Positions 11,996-25,051 of a stretch of DNA of 64,000 nt are shown here, in pieces. The stretch's first letter is position 1. Each line of letters starts with the position of its first letter. The notes under the pieces were generated by a model. It was not told the origin of the DNA. It saw only the letters and a program-made list of their open reading frames with translations, and ran no database searches. A program made the position numbers and the translations under genes. Location: contig CAMLGF010000013.1 of assembly GCA_946479515.1 (NCBI GenBank), positions 10,068 through 74,067 on the forward strand, given 5' to 3'. The stretch is from an uncultured Pseudomonadota bacterium (lineage in GTDB: Bacteria; Pseudomonadota; Gammaproteobacteria; Steroidobacterales; Steroidobacteraceae).

Positions 11996-13005
11996 CGCGG
12001 CTCCGGCTCGCCGTATAGCGCCAGTGCGTCCAGGCAGCGCCGGCGGTGCTCGCTGCCGCTCGCCGGCGCGATCTCGGTCGTGCCGAGGCGCAGGCCGAAC
12101 CGCTCGCCGCGGGCGTGCGCGGCCATCACCCAGGCGGACAGCTGCTCGAGCCGCGCATCCAGGTCGCCGGGCACCGACGCCAGGTCGAACAGGCGGTGAT
12201 GCGCCGCGGGTGACTGGTACGTCTTCACCAGCAGTCCGCGGCCGCGTGCATAGGCGGCCCAGGCCACCTGGCGCGGTGAGTCGCCGCTGCGGAATTCCCG
12301 CAGGCCTGCCCATTCCTCGTCACCGGCGCGATGCACGGCCAGCGCCGCTCCACCGGTGGAGGCCTCCGGTGGCGCCTCGCGCCGCCCGCGCGGCACGGGC
12401 CAGGCGAGCAGCGCGCCGTCGACGTGCAGATAGGTCCAGGCCCGGAACAGGCCGAAAGGAAAGCACGTGGACAGCTCGACGCGTCCGATCGGGTGGCGCC
12501 CGCGAGATGCGAGCGGCACGGCGATGTCGGCACGCGCGCTGCCGTTTTCCGGCACGGCGACGCTGGTGGGCTCGCTGCCCTCCACCTCGCAGTCGATGCC
12601 GAACCGCGGCGCCTTGCCGCTGGAAGCCAGGGTGAGCAGCAGCAGGCCATGCTCGCCCGCGAAGGCGTCCACGGTAGTCAGGCCGCGCGCCACCACGCCG
12701 ACGAGATTGCGGTGCGTGAGATGCATGGCGATCAGCGAGAAGCCGGCGAGCAGGAAGGTGAGCAGCAGGGCGATGCTGTTCGCGTAATTGATGCCGGCCA
12801 ACAGCATCACGAACAACAGCAGCGCGAAGGCCACGCCCCCGCGGGTCGGCAGTATGTACACGCGTCGTGCCGCGATGGTGACGGGCAGATGATCTTTTCC
12901 CTGCCGCCGCCGGAACCAGGCCGCGGCGCGCTGGCGCAGCGCGCGTTTCAAGCCCGCGAAGCGGACGCCCACGACGGCGGCCCGAGCGTGCGCCGGCCGG
13001 TTCAC
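11992..13005 (-). CDS. DUF58 domain-containing membrane protein
   Basis: The 337-residue protein has two adjacent membrane segments (about residues 57-95, GGVAFALLLFVMLLAGINYANSIA onward) followed by a soluble region with the DUF58 core (AVHRAGDEEWAGLREFRSGDSPRQVAWAAYARG), a von Willebrand A-like fold. DUF58 proteins are partners of MoxR ATPases and are thought to help assemble or activate other proteins at the envelope. The start is 9 bp after the moxR stop and the stop overlaps the tgpA start. The function is inferred from operon structure. Confidence 0.87.
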   Translation of the reverse strand: MNRPAHARAAVVGVRFAGLKRALRQRAAAWFRRRQGKDHLPVTIAARRVYILPTRGGVAFALLLFVMLLAGINYANSIALLLTFLLAGFSLIAMHLTHRNLVGVVARGLTTVDAFAGEHGLLLLTLASSGKAPRFGIDCEVEGSEPTSVAVPENGSARADIAVPLASRGRHPIGRVELSTCFPFGLFRAWTYLHVDGALLAWPVPRGRREAPPEASTGGAALAVHRAGDEEWAGLREFRSGDSPRQVAWAAYARGRGLLVKTYQSPAAHHRLFDLASVPGDLDARLEQLSAWVMAAHARGERFGLRLGTTEIAPASGSEHRRRCLDALALYGEPEPR

Positions 13006-13014
13006 GAGACCCGG

Positions 13015-13935
<921 letters not shown>

Positions 13936-13941
13936 GACCCG

Positions 13942-13947
13942 ACTATA
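13942..13947 (-). promoter_or_regulatory. Possible -10 box of moxR
   Basis: On the minus strand TATAGT (5 of 6 to TATAAT) lies in the 39-bp gap between the valS stop and the moxR GTG, 6 nt before the start codon. A transcript from it would start at or within 1-2 nt of the GTG. No good -35 hexamer is present at the usual distance. Confidence 0.3.
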
Positions 13948-13974
13948 CCCGGCGCCGGCGCGGAGCGACGCGCC

Positions 13975-16827
<2,853 letters not shown>

Positions 16828-16869
16828 GAAGGCCGGGGATTATACGGAAAAAGCGCCCGTTCCCCCGGC

Positions 16870-17319
16870 TCAGACATTGTGAGTCTGCGGCTCGATCGAC
16901 CGGGCACGATAGGCCTTGAACCGCTCGCGGCCGGCGCTGCGCACGTCCGGCCGCGCATCCAGAAACTCGGCCACGCGTGCGAATCTCGCGAAGAACGGCG
17001 GCACGTCGTTGGCCAGATTGATGAGCACGGTGCCCTGCGGTGTGACGAAGGGATCGGCGGGCAGCGGTCCGGCGGACAGGGCCACCGGTGCGCCGCAGGG
17101 CGCGCCCTCGCTCGCCACGATGTCGTGGGGCACGAAGCTGCCGTCACCGAACGTCCACAGCAGCTCGTCGACACGGGGCAGCAGCGCGCGGTCGTCGCAG
17201 TACACCAGCACCCGTTGCTTGGCCAGGTAAGCCTTCTCAGCCACGCGGCAGGCGAGCCGCAGGCGCGCGGCTTCACCCGCCTCGCCGCTCACGTAGAAAT
17301 CAACGCGCGGCGATTGCAT
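16870..17319 (-). CDS. holC: DNA polymerase III chi subunit
   Basis: Chi links the clamp loader (through psi) to single-strand DNA-binding protein at the replication fork. The 149-residue protein begins MQSPRVDFYVSGEA and continues with RLACRVAEKAYLAKQRVLVYCDD, the typical HolC opening, then LLWTFGDGSFVPHD and GTVLINLANDVPPFFARFARVAEFLD. The ATG at 17319 lies 29 bp after the pepA stop; the longer open frame overlaps pepA and is not used. The pepA-holC-valS order is conserved. Confidence 0.92.
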   Translation of the reverse strand: MQSPRVDFYVSGEAGEAARLRLACRVAEKAYLAKQRVLVYCDDRALLPRVDELLWTFGDGSFVPHDIVASEGAPCGAPVALSAGPLPADPFVTPQGTVLINLANDVPPFFARFARVAEFLDARPDVRSAGRERFKAYRARSIEPQTHNV

Positions 17320-17348
17320 CGGCGTTGAGCCAACGTTCCTGGCAGCCG

Positions 17349-18869
17349 TCAGTGTGACGAAGCACGCCGCAGCAGGTATTCGAACAGCAGTGCGCTCGGG
17401 CGCCCGGTGCTGCCCTTGGTGCTGATGCCGCCGGTGTAGGCCGTGCCGGCGATGTCCAGATGCGCCCAGGTCAGGCCGCCGGTGAACTTGCCGAGGAAGG
17501 CCGCCGCCGTGCACGAGCCGCCGTCGCGGCCCGCGACATTGGCCATGTCGGCGAAATTGCTCTTGAGCTGGTCGCCGTACTCTTCCGTCAATGGCATGTG
17601 CCACGCACGGTCATCGACGCTGAGACCGCAGTCCACGAGCTCGCGCGCCAGCGCGTCAGTGTTGGAGAACACGCCGGTGTGATGCACCCCGAGTGCAACG
17701 ACAATGGCACCGGTCAGCGTGGCCATGTCGATGACCACGTCCGGCTTGAAGCGCCGCGCGTAGGTGAGGGCGTCGCAGAGAATCAGCCGTCCTTCGGCGT
17801 CGGTGTTCAGGATCTCCACCGTCAGGCCCGCGGCGCTGGTCACGATGTCGCCGGGCTTGACCGCGCGCCCGTCGGGCATGTTCTCGCAGGCCGCCACCAG
17901 GCCCACCACGTTGAGCGGCAGATTGAGCTCGGCCACGGCCTTAAGCGTGCCGAGCACGCAGGCCGCACCGCTCATGTCGTACTTCATCTCGTCCATGGTG
18001 GGCGGATCCTTGAGCGAGATGCCGCCGGTATCGAAGGTGATGCCCTTGCCGACCAGCACCACCGGAGCCCCCTTGGCGCGCGGATGGCGATGTTCGACGA
18101 CCAGGAAGCGCGGCGGTTGCTCGCTGCCCTGTGTGACTGCGAGCAAGCAGCCCATCTTCTCCTTGCGGATCTCGGCCGGCCCCAGCACTTTCACGCGCAG
18201 CGACTTGTAAGACTTCGCGAGATCCTCGGCCGTGCGCCCCAGGTAGGTGGGTGTGCAGACATTGCCCGGCAGGTTGGCGAGGTTGCGCATGAGCGCGGCG
18301 CCGACGGCGAGCGCGGCCCCCTGCCTGAAGCCCTTGTCGAGGGCCTGCGCGGCCTTGCCGGCGGCCAGCACCACGATGCGGGTCAGCGCCGGCGGGCGAG
18401 GCTTCTTCGCGCTCTTGAGGTCGTTGATGCGATACAACGCATGGCCGGTGATCTCGGCCACGGCGCGGCCCAGCCTTTCGTCCGGGAGCAGGCGGGCGGC
18501 GGGCCTCGGCAGGGCGAGCGCCAGCGAGGTGCAACGGGTGCGGGCTGCCGCGGTCAGCGCCGCGCGCACTGCGGCGCGCCAGGCCTTGCGCGTGAGGCCG
18601 CCGCCGTCCTTGCCGGCGTCCTTGTTCCGCGGACCCATGCCGATCAGCAGCACGCGTTCGGCGCGCACGCCATCGAGGTCGGCGAGCAGCCAGCTCTCTC
18701 CGGGCTTGGCGCTGAAGTCGCCGCGCTTGAGCAGGCGGGAAATCTTCTCACGGCAGCGCAGGTCGAGCTGCCGGGCTTCGGCGGTGAGTTCGCCGTCCTC
18801 GTGAACGCCGACGGCGATGCAATCGATGGATAGCTCGGCGATGCTCTTCGTCCAGATTTCGAATTGCAT
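17349..18869 (-). CDS. pepA: Leucyl aminopeptidase (cytosol aminopeptidase)
   Basis: This M17 metallopeptidase removes N-terminal residues from peptides; in E. coli PepA also binds DNA. The 506-residue protein has the N-terminal domain and a C-terminal catalytic domain with GKGITFDTGGISLK, MKYDMSGAA and the signature NTDAEGRL, holding the two-metal site ligands. The start at 18869 diverges from lptF; the 85-bp gap holds TTACACT on the minus strand, a possible -10. In E. coli pepA and lptFG are also divergent neighbours. Confidence 0.95.
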   Translation of the reverse strand: MQFEIWTKSIAELSIDCIAVGVHEDGELTAEARQLDLRCREKISRLLKRGDFSAKPGESWLLADLDGVRAERVLLIGMGPRNKDAGKDGGGLTRKAWRAAVRAALTAAARTRCTSLALALPRPAARLLPDERLGRAVAEITGHALYRINDLKSAKKPRPPALTRIVVLAAGKAAQALDKGFRQGAALAVGAALMRNLANLPGNVCTPTYLGRTAEDLAKSYKSLRVKVLGPAEIRKEKMGCLLAVTQGSEQPPRFLVVEHRHPRAKGAPVVLVGKGITFDTGGISLKDPPTMDEMKYDMSGAACVLGTLKAVAELNLPLNVVGLVAACENMPDGRAVKPGDIVTSAAGLTVEILNTDAEGRLILCDALTYARRFKPDVVIDMATLTGAIVVALGVHHTGVFSNTDALARELVDCGLSVDDRAWHMPLTEEYGDQLKSNFADMANVAGRDGGSCTAAAFLGKFTGGLTWAHLDIAGTAYTGGISTKGSTGRPSALLFEYLLRRASSH

Positions 18870-18954
18870 GTTCGGTTGTCGTCCCGACGGCAGTGTTTTA
18901 AGGTCGCGCAGTGTAACTCAAGTCCCGGCGCCCCCGTCTCATTGGAATAGGCTG

Positions 18955-20064
18955 TTGCTGCGGATCCTCGATCGCTACATCCTCCGCGAAGTGCTCGTCA
19001 GCTGGCTGTCGGTTTCTGGCGTGCTGCTCGCGATCCTGATTCCTTATCAAGTGGCCAAGGTGCTGGAACGGGCGGCCGAGAGTCAGTATCCGCGCGGCGT
19101 GGTGTTCGAGCTTATCGCGCTCGGCGCCGTGCAGAACCTGTCGCTCATCCTGCCCGTGGGGCTGCTGCTCGGCATCGTGCTCGGTCTCGGCCGTCTGTAC
19201 CACGACAGTGAAATGACGGCGGCGCAGGCCTGTGGAGCAGGCGCGCGACCCATCCTGGTTCCGGTGCTGGGTTTCACCGCGGTGCTGTGCGTGCTGCTCA
19301 CCTTTCTCGCGCTGCAGATCACGCCGGCGGCCGTGGGGCGCATGCTCGATCTGCGCCAGGAAGCGCTGCGGGCGGGGCAATTCGCGCCCATCGCCCCCGG
19401 CAAGTTCAGCACCTTCGGCGGCGGCAGCACCGTCGTCTATGCGCAGGGCGCCGACCCCGATGGCACGCTGCGGCGGGTGTTCGTGCAGCGCAGCCGCGGC
19501 CGGCAGCTGGAGATCGCCCTGGCGCAACGCGCCACGCACGCGTACGCCGAGGGCGGCGATCTGCAGGTCATCACCCTGTACGACGGCGAGCGTTATGAGG
19601 GGATCCCCGGCGAACGACGCTTCCGCATCGTGCGTTTCGCGGAGAACTCCATCCCGGTGCGCCTGCCTCCGGCCTCGGGAGGTGCGCTGGCCGTGGAGGC
19701 GCTGGCCACCTCGGTGCTGGCCGCCTCGCGCGAACCCAAGCAGCGCGCCGAGCTGCAATGGCGCATCGCGCTGCCCACCATGGCGCTGATCATGGCGCTG
19801 ATCGCGGTGCCGCTCGCGCGCCTCGCGCCACGCCAGGGGCGTTACGGGCGCGTGGGATACGCCGTGCTGATCTTCTTCGTCTACATCAACCTGATGATCG
19901 CGGGCAAGACCTGGATCGAGAAAGGCGTGGTGCCCGGGTGGTTAGGCCTGTGGTGGGTGCACCTGGCGGTGGCCGGCCTGGCGGTGGCCATCCTGTTCGC
20001 GCCGCGGTGGCTGGCGCGCGCCCGCTACCGCCGCAACATGGCGCGCCGGGCGCTTCCGGCATGA
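18955..20064 (+). CDS. lptF: LPS export permease LptF
   Basis: LptF with LptG forms the inner-membrane permease of the LptB2FGC machine that extracts LPS for transport to the outer membrane. The 369-residue protein has RILDRYILREVLVSW before the first membrane segment, three N-terminal segments, a periplasmic beta-jellyroll region and three C-terminal segments. TTG at 18955 is the preferred start: GGAAT lies 7-11 bp upstream and no other start codon fits. The only in-frame ATG (18868) overlaps the pepA start codon. lptG follows after 25 bp. Confidence 0.93.
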   Translation: MLRILDRYILREVLVSWLSVSGVLLAILIPYQVAKVLERAAESQYPRGVVFELIALGAVQNLSLILPVGLLLGIVLGLGRLYHDSEMTAAQACGAGARPILVPVLGFTAVLCVLLTFLALQITPAAVGRMLDLRQEALRAGQFAPIAPGKFSTFGGGSTVVYAQGADPDGTLRRVFVQRSRGRQLEIALAQRATHAYAEGGDLQVITLYDGERYEGIPGERRFRIVRFAENSIPVRLPPASGGALAVEALATSVLAASREPKQRAELQWRIALPTMALIMALIAVPLARLAPRQGRYGRVGYAVLIFFVYINLMIAGKTWIEKGVVPGWLGLWWVHLAVAGLAVAILFAPRWLARARYRRNMARRALPA

Positions 20065-20089
20065 AGCTCCCGGACAGGAAGCGCGCGGC

Positions 20090-21157
20090 ATGAATCTGCT
20101 CGACCGCTATCTCATCCGCGCCGTGCTCGGCGGCGTGTTCGTCGTCATGGCCGTGTTGATCACGCTGGGCGCGCTGTTCCTGTTCTCCGGCCAGCAGGAC
20201 GACATCGGCGTCGGCACCTACACCGCGGTGGACGCCTTCTGGTTCGTGCTGCTCAACGTGCCGCAGCAGGTCTATGAGCTCATGCCCATCGGCGTGCTCA
20301 TCGGCGCGCTGATCGGCCTCGGCTCGCTGGCCCGCGGCAGCGAACTCACGGTGATGCGCGCCGCCGGCATCTCCGTGTGGCGTGTGGCGGGCTCGGTGGC
20401 CATGGCCGGGCTGCTGCTGATCGTGCTCGCGGTGATCTGCGGCGAGTTCCTGGCGCCGCCGCTGCAGCAGCTGGCCAAGCAGCAGAAGCTGCTCAGCAAG
20501 TTTTCCACCATCACCTTCGCCGGCCGGGCCGGCCCCTGGGTGCGCGACGGCGACCTGCTCATCAATGTCTCGCAGCAATCGGGCTCGGGGGAATTCGCCG
20601 GCATGCTCATCTTCGAGCTGACGGACGATCACGAGCTCAAGTCGGTGGCCAGCGCCAGCACGGCGCGCGTGCAGCCGGACGGCGGCTGGAAGCTCTCTCA
20701 CTACGAGGCGACGAAATTCGGTGGCGCGCGCATCGAATCCGAACAGCAGGAGAGCCGCGACTTCCAGTCGACGGTGGGCGGGGATTTCCTGGCGTTGACC
20801 GTCACCACGCCGCGCCAGCTCGAGACGCGGGTGCTGTGGGAGCTGATCCGCCATCTGCGCGCCAACTCGCTGGATGCCAGCGAACAGGAGTTCGCGTTCT
20901 GGTCGCGTATCGCGCGCACCGCCGCCATCCTGTTCGCCGCGCTGCTGGCAGTGCCCTTCGTGTTCGGCAGCCTGCGCGCCGCCGGCGCGGGTGCGCGCAC
21001 CCTGATGGGCGTGCTCATCGGCATCGCCTTCTTCTTCGTTCAGCGCATGCTCGAGAGCGGCGCCGTGGTCTTCGATGCGAGCCCGCTGGTGCTCGCGTGG
21101 TTTCCCACGGCGCTGTTGGCGGCGGTGGCGCTGGTGCTGATCGCCCGAACCAGATAA
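20090..21157 (+). CDS. lptG: LPS export permease LptG
   Basis: This is the partner of LptF in the LPS transport complex. The 355-residue protein starts MNLLDRYLIRAVLGGV, the standard LptG opening, and has the same six-segment plan with a periplasmic domain in the middle. ARGSELTVMRAAGISVWRVA is the cytoplasmic coupling helix region that contacts LptB. The start follows lptF by 25 bp, so the two are co-transcribed. It converges on the DUF4340 gene with a 22-bp gap holding an inverted repeat. Confidence 0.95.
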   Translation: MNLLDRYLIRAVLGGVFVVMAVLITLGALFLFSGQQDDIGVGTYTAVDAFWFVLLNVPQQVYELMPIGVLIGALIGLGSLARGSELTVMRAAGISVWRVAGSVAMAGLLLIVLAVICGEFLAPPLQQLAKQQKLLSKFSTITFAGRAGPWVRDGDLLINVSQQSGSGEFAGMLIFELTDDHELKSVASASTARVQPDGGWKLSHYEATKFGGARIESEQQESRDFQSTVGGDFLALTVTTPRQLETRVLWELIRHLRANSLDASEQEFAFWSRIARTAAILFAALLAVPFVFGSLRAAGAGARTLMGVLIGIAFFFVQRMLESGAVVFDASPLVLAWFPTALLAAVALVLIARTR

Positions 21158-21180
21158 GGCGCGGTCGCGCTGTCGCGCCT
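21157..21180. terminator. Possible bidirectional terminator between lptG and the DUF4340 gene
   Basis: AGGCGCG (21157-21163) pairs with CGCGCCT (21174-21180), a 7-bp GC stem with a 10-nt loop placed between two convergent stop codons. There is no T-run, so it is not a canonical intrinsic terminator. Its position makes a role in ending one or both transcripts plausible. Confidence 0.3.
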
Positions 21181-22340
21181 CACTTGCCGGCGGGCTTCTG
21201 CGGCTTCTCGAGCAGCTCCTCGTAGGGCTTGAAGAGGGCCTCGTACTTGTAGAGGGGGATCTCGAACTCCACGCCCTGGGTGCGGGATGCGAGGCGCTCC
21301 GTGGTCTGATCCGCGATGACCGGCTTCTCAGCGGCGGGGATTGCCGCGTTGGCCGCGTGGGCAGGCGCATCGGCCGGAGCATTGGCCGTGGCATCGTTCG
21401 GCGGTGCGGCGGAGTCGCTGGCGGGCTTGTCGGCGGTGGCAGGCGCGGGCGCGAATTTCGCGGCCAGCGCCTCGTCGCGCTGCGCGCTCACCGCGACGTA
21501 CGCCTTGTCGGCGTCGCGATGGCCGGTGAAGGTGATCACCTGGCCGTCGAAGAGTCGATAGGTGACGGTGTCCGCCGCGGACGTGGCCGCAGCGGCCGGG
21601 GCGGCGCGCACATCGTCGAAATGGAACGAGGCGAGCGCCTCGGCCTGCCCGCTCAGCGCCATGTTGCTGACCGGCGTGCGGCCCTTGGGCACGGGAGAAA
21701 GCGTGAGGTCCGCGCTACCGGGCCCGGCGCGCGAGAGTAGATAGGCTGGTCCCTTGCCGACCTTGGCCGAGATCTCGTGCACTTTCGATCCCGGCACATC
21801 GACGATCAGCCGGTCGATCCAGCGCTTCTGGTCGGGGTCCGCGGTGATCTGCGGCGAGGCGAGGTAGGAGGGCGCGTCGGCGGGATTGCGCACATAGACC
21901 GCGCGGCCGTCGGCGCTCTTGCCGACCAGCAGCGACCAGGTCTTCTTGCCCGCGACCACCTCGACCAGCGTGCTCGCGGCCGTGGGCGAGGGATCTTCGA
22001 CGCCGAGCTTCGCGTAGTTGGCCGGGTCCGCGGTCTTGCGTTCCAGCACGCGCAGGTTGGCCAGTCCCAGCGCCAGTTCGCGCACGCGTTGCGCGTCGGC
22101 CGGGAACTGGCGCTCGACCACGGTCCAGCCCTCCGCTTCCTTGCGCAGCGTGGTGCGGCTGCCGTCGCCCTTGCTCAGGCGGATTTCCTGAACCTCGCCC
22201 AGCGAGGGCTCGAGATCGGCGAACAACGTTCCGCCGCCGAGGTCCGCCTGGCGGCTGGCGCGGTTCAGCGTGAGGAACAGGCCGGCGGCCAGCAGTACCA
22301 CGGCCGCCGCGGCCAGCATCAGCGTGCTGCGCGACTTCAT
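21180..22340 (-). CDS. DUF4340 domain-containing protein
   Basis: The 386-residue protein has an N-terminal membrane anchor (LMLAAAAVVLLAAGLFLTL) and a large extracytoplasmic domain with repeats of the DUF4340 type (VQEIRLSKGDGSRTTLRKEAEGWTV; GKSADGRAVYVRN). A low-complexity Ala/Pro/Asp stretch lies near residues 290-330. Such proteins are regularly the last gene of GldA/GldF/GldG-like ABC operons. The biochemical role is unknown. The ATG overlaps the gldG-like stop by 4 bp, indicating translational coupling. Confidence 0.8.
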   Translation of the reverse strand: MKSRSTLMLAAAAVVLLAAGLFLTLNRASRQADLGGGTLFADLEPSLGEVQEIRLSKGDGSRTTLRKEAEGWTVVERQFPADAQRVRELALGLANLRVLERKTADPANYAKLGVEDPSPTAASTLVEVVAGKKTWSLLVGKSADGRAVYVRNPADAPSYLASPQITADPDQKRWIDRLIVDVPGSKVHEISAKVGKGPAYLLSRAGPGSADLTLSPVPKGRTPVSNMALSGQAEALASFHFDDVRAAPAAAATSAADTVTYRLFDGQVITFTGHRDADKAYVAVSAQRDEALAAKFAPAPATADKPASDSAAPPNDATANAPADAPAHAANAAIPAAEKPVIADQTTERLASRTQGVEFEIPLYKYEALFKPYEELLEKPQKPAGK

Positions 22341-24271
22341 GACGCACTCCCTTTGCGCAGCATGGCGATGGCATGGCGGCGCCGTTTGCGCCACATCGCC
22401 ACTAGCAGCCCGAGCGCCGTGATCAACACCGGCATGAGCAGCATGTTGACCAGCTTCAGCTTCCAGCCCAGCGCGCGGATGTCCTTGTCGAGGCCGGCGC
22501 GCGTCTCGCGCAGTTCCTTGCGGATCTGCAGCTTCTGCTTCTGGAAGTTGTCGATGGCTTGCGCCATTTCCGGGGTGAGGATGGCGTCGTTGCCGCTTGG
22601 CTGCGCGGTCTGCAGCTGCGTGAGCTTCTCCTCGGTCTGCTGCAGCTGCTGCTGGAGCTGCTGTTCCTTCACGCGCAGCTGCGCGTCGGCGTTGCGCTTC
22701 AGCGCCTCGACGCGCTCGAATGGCCGGCTGTATGCGGCGCGCGCGCGGATGCTGATGAGGTCGCTGCTGCCGCCGAGATTGTCGATGGCGTTCCAGACCA
22801 GTTCGCCATTGTTGGCGAAGGGCTGGAAGACGTTCTGGCCGAAGAAATTGGCCGACTGCCCCCACATGAAATCGGTGAGCAGGTCGGTATCGGCCACCAC
22901 CACCACGTTGAGCGGCTGCGCGGACTCCTTGAGGGCATCGGCGGCGGCCGTGGCGCCCGCGGGCGGGCCGTCGGGAAATGCGCTCTTCGCCTTGCCGGTG
23001 AGGCGCGCCGCGACCGTGAATTCACCGGTGGGCGCAAAACCGTCCTTGAGCGAGGCCGGGTCGGCGAGCATGGCGAAGCGCTGCACGGGCAGCAGGCCCG
23101 CACGTTTGCCGGTGTGGATCAGCGGCTCGAAGACGAGACCGGTCGCGTCCTTGCCGGCCGCCTTGTCCTTGTCTTTGTCGTTGCCGGCGGCGGGTTTCAA
23201 ACTACCCGCGGTGGCGAGGTTCACGGCATCGATCTGCGCCGTGATCACGTCCTTGGCCATGTTCTCGTTGTTCAGGCCCAGGATGGCGATGTGCTGCGAC
23301 GGCTGCTCGCCCTGGCGCATGGCCACTTCGAGCCCATGATCGAGGTCCGCGACCACCTGGTCGGGGTGATACTCCACGCCCCAGGCCCCGAGCAACGGTG
23401 CAAGATCGGACGAACGGTCGGCCTGCATCTGCGCCATCGGGTTGTTGGGGTCCCCGGCTGCCGTCGGGTCCGCCTCGGCGCGCGGATCGACGAACAGCAG
23501 CACGTGGCCACCGCGCAGCGCGTACTGGTCGATGGCGTACAGCGCGGCGGGCGGCAGGCTCTTCGGATGCACGATCACCAGCACATCGACGTCGGCGTCG
23601 ATGCCGGTGAGCGTGGGCTCGAGCGTGCGCACGGTGTAGAGCTGTTCGATCTGCTGGTACACGGCCGCGGGCGGGCGCGGGCGCCCGGTCTGCATGTCGA
23701 AGTCCCCGCCCAGGGGAATGGACGACAACCAGCCGACCACCGGCTTCTTCGCGGTAGATAGTTTGTGGATCAGCTTGGCGACGTCGTATTCGAGCTGCTC
23801 CTCGAGGCGCGGGTCGAGGAAGCCGATCGACTCCTTGCCGTCGGTGGAGTTGGTGGCCGCGAGTCCCAGATACAGCTTGTCGCCGCTGGCGTTGATGGTG
23901 GTGGAGTTGATGCCGAGCTCGTTGGCGCGGTCTTCCTCTTCGGAGAACGGCTGAGGATCGATCACCTTCAGCGTGAGCTTGCCGTCGGAGCGGGAGACCA
24001 GTTCTTCGAGCAGCTCACGCACGCGGATGCCGTGATTGCGGATCACGGGATTGCTGGCGGCGGTCTTCTCGGAAAAGAAGAAGTACAGGTTCACGGGCTC
24101 CTTCAGGCCCTTGATGATGTTCTCGGTGCCATCGGCGATGGTGTAGAGATTGTCGGCGGTGAGATCGACCTTGGCGCCGCGCAACAGATGGTTGGCGAGC
24201 AGGAGAATGCCGATGAACAGGGCGGCAACCAGGGCGAGGCCCGTGCCACCGAGGGAAGGTTTCTTGAGCAT
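22337..24271 (-). CDS. GldG-like ABC-type auxiliary membrane protein
   Basis: The 644-residue protein has an N-terminal membrane segment (GLALVAALFIGILLLANHLL), a long periplasmic ABC_transp_aux/GldG-type domain (NLYTIADGTENIIKGLKEPVNLYFFFS; GHVLLFVDPRAEADP) and a C-terminal coiled coil (EQQLQQQLQQTEEKLTQLQ, near 550) leading to a final membrane segment. In Bacteroidetes GldA/F/G are needed for gliding; in proteobacteria the related operon is of unknown function and does not imply gliding. It follows the permease gene by 17 bp. Confidence 0.83.
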   Translation of the reverse strand: MLKKPSLGGTGLALVAALFIGILLLANHLLRGAKVDLTADNLYTIADGTENIIKGLKEPVNLYFFFSEKTAASNPVIRNHGIRVRELLEELVSRSDGKLTLKVIDPQPFSEEEDRANELGINSTTINASGDKLYLGLAATNSTDGKESIGFLDPRLEEQLEYDVAKLIHKLSTAKKPVVGWLSSIPLGGDFDMQTGRPRPPAAVYQQIEQLYTVRTLEPTLTGIDADVDVLVIVHPKSLPPAALYAIDQYALRGGHVLLFVDPRAEADPTAAGDPNNPMAQMQADRSSDLAPLLGAWGVEYHPDQVVADLDHGLEVAMRQGEQPSQHIAILGLNNENMAKDVITAQIDAVNLATAGSLKPAAGNDKDKDKAAGKDATGLVFEPLIHTGKRAGLLPVQRFAMLADPASLKDGFAPTGEFTVAARLTGKAKSAFPDGPPAGATAAADALKESAQPLNVVVVADTDLLTDFMWGQSANFFGQNVFQPFANNGELVWNAIDNLGGSSDLISIRARAAYSRPFERVEALKRNADAQLRVKEQQLQQQLQQTEEKLTQLQTAQPSGNDAILTPEMAQAIDNFQKQKLQIRKELRETRAGLDKDIRALGWKLKLVNMLLMPVLITALGLLVAMWRKRRRHAIAMLRKGSAS

Positions 24272-24288
24272 CAGTAGTTATCCGCGGC

Positions 24289-25023
24289 TTACTTTGACTT
24301 GCGGGCTTCGAGCACCACGGTGCTCGCCAGCAGGAAGAACACGATGATCAGCGCGTAGTAGAGAATGTCGCGCAGATCCAGCACGCCCTTGGTGATGTTC
24401 TCGACGTGCGTGAGGAATGACAGCGAGGCGACGCCGCTGACCAGCCACTGCGGCGCCCAGCTGCCCAGCCAGTCGGTGACCACCGGGAATCCCGCGAGCA
24501 GGAACAGGAAGCACACCCAGCCCGAGAGCAGAAAGGCCACCAGCTGGTTGCGGGTGAGACTGGACATGAGCGAGCCGACCGCGAGAAAACCTCCGGCCAC
24601 GAACAGCGAGCCCAGATAGGCGGCGAGAATGGCGCCGTTGTCCGGATTGCCCAGGTAGTTGATGGTGATCCACAGCGGGAAGGTGAGCCCCAGCGCGATG
24701 GCCACGAATGCCCAGGCTGCGAAGAACTTGCCGAGCACGGCCTGCCACAGCGTCACCGGCTGCGTGAGCAACAGCTCGATGCTGCCGCTCTTGCGCTCCT
24801 CTGACCACAGCCGCATGGAAACGGCGGGGATCAGGAACAGGTAGAGCCACGGCAGGAAATTGAAGAAGGGCGCCAGGTCTGCCTGGCCGCGCTCGAACAG
24901 CTGGCCGAAGCCGAAGGCGAACAGGTTGGCCATGAGCAGGAAGATGGCGAGGACGACATAGGCGATGGGCGTCGCGAAATAGCTGGCGAATTCGCGGCGC
25001 GTGATGATGACGGCTGGCTTCAA
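24289..25023 (-). CDS. ABC transporter permease (GldF-like, ABC-2 type)
   Basis: The 244-residue integral membrane protein has about six segments (YVVLAIFLLMANLFAFGFGQLF, LPWLYLFLIPAVSMRLW and others) and the motif RLWSEERKSGSIELLLTQPVT, typical of the GldF/NosY-like ABC-2 permeases. The preferred start is TTG at 25023, which has GAGAGG 6 nt upstream; the longer TTG start at 25062 lies inside the ATPase gene. It pairs with the ATPase directly upstream. Confidence 0.86.
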   Translation of the reverse strand: MKPAVIITRREFASYFATPIAYVVLAIFLLMANLFAFGFGQLFERGQADLAPFFNFLPWLYLFLIPAVSMRLWSEERKSGSIELLLTQPVTLWQAVLGKFFAAWAFVAIALGLTFPLWITINYLGNPDNGAILAAYLGSLFVAGGFLAVGSLMSSLTRNQLVAFLLSGWVCFLFLLAGFPVVTDWLGSWAPQWLVSGVASLSFLTHVENITKGVLDLRDILYYALIIVFFLLASTVVLEARKSK

Positions 25024-25051
25024 GGCGACCTCTCGGCGAATATCAATTGGC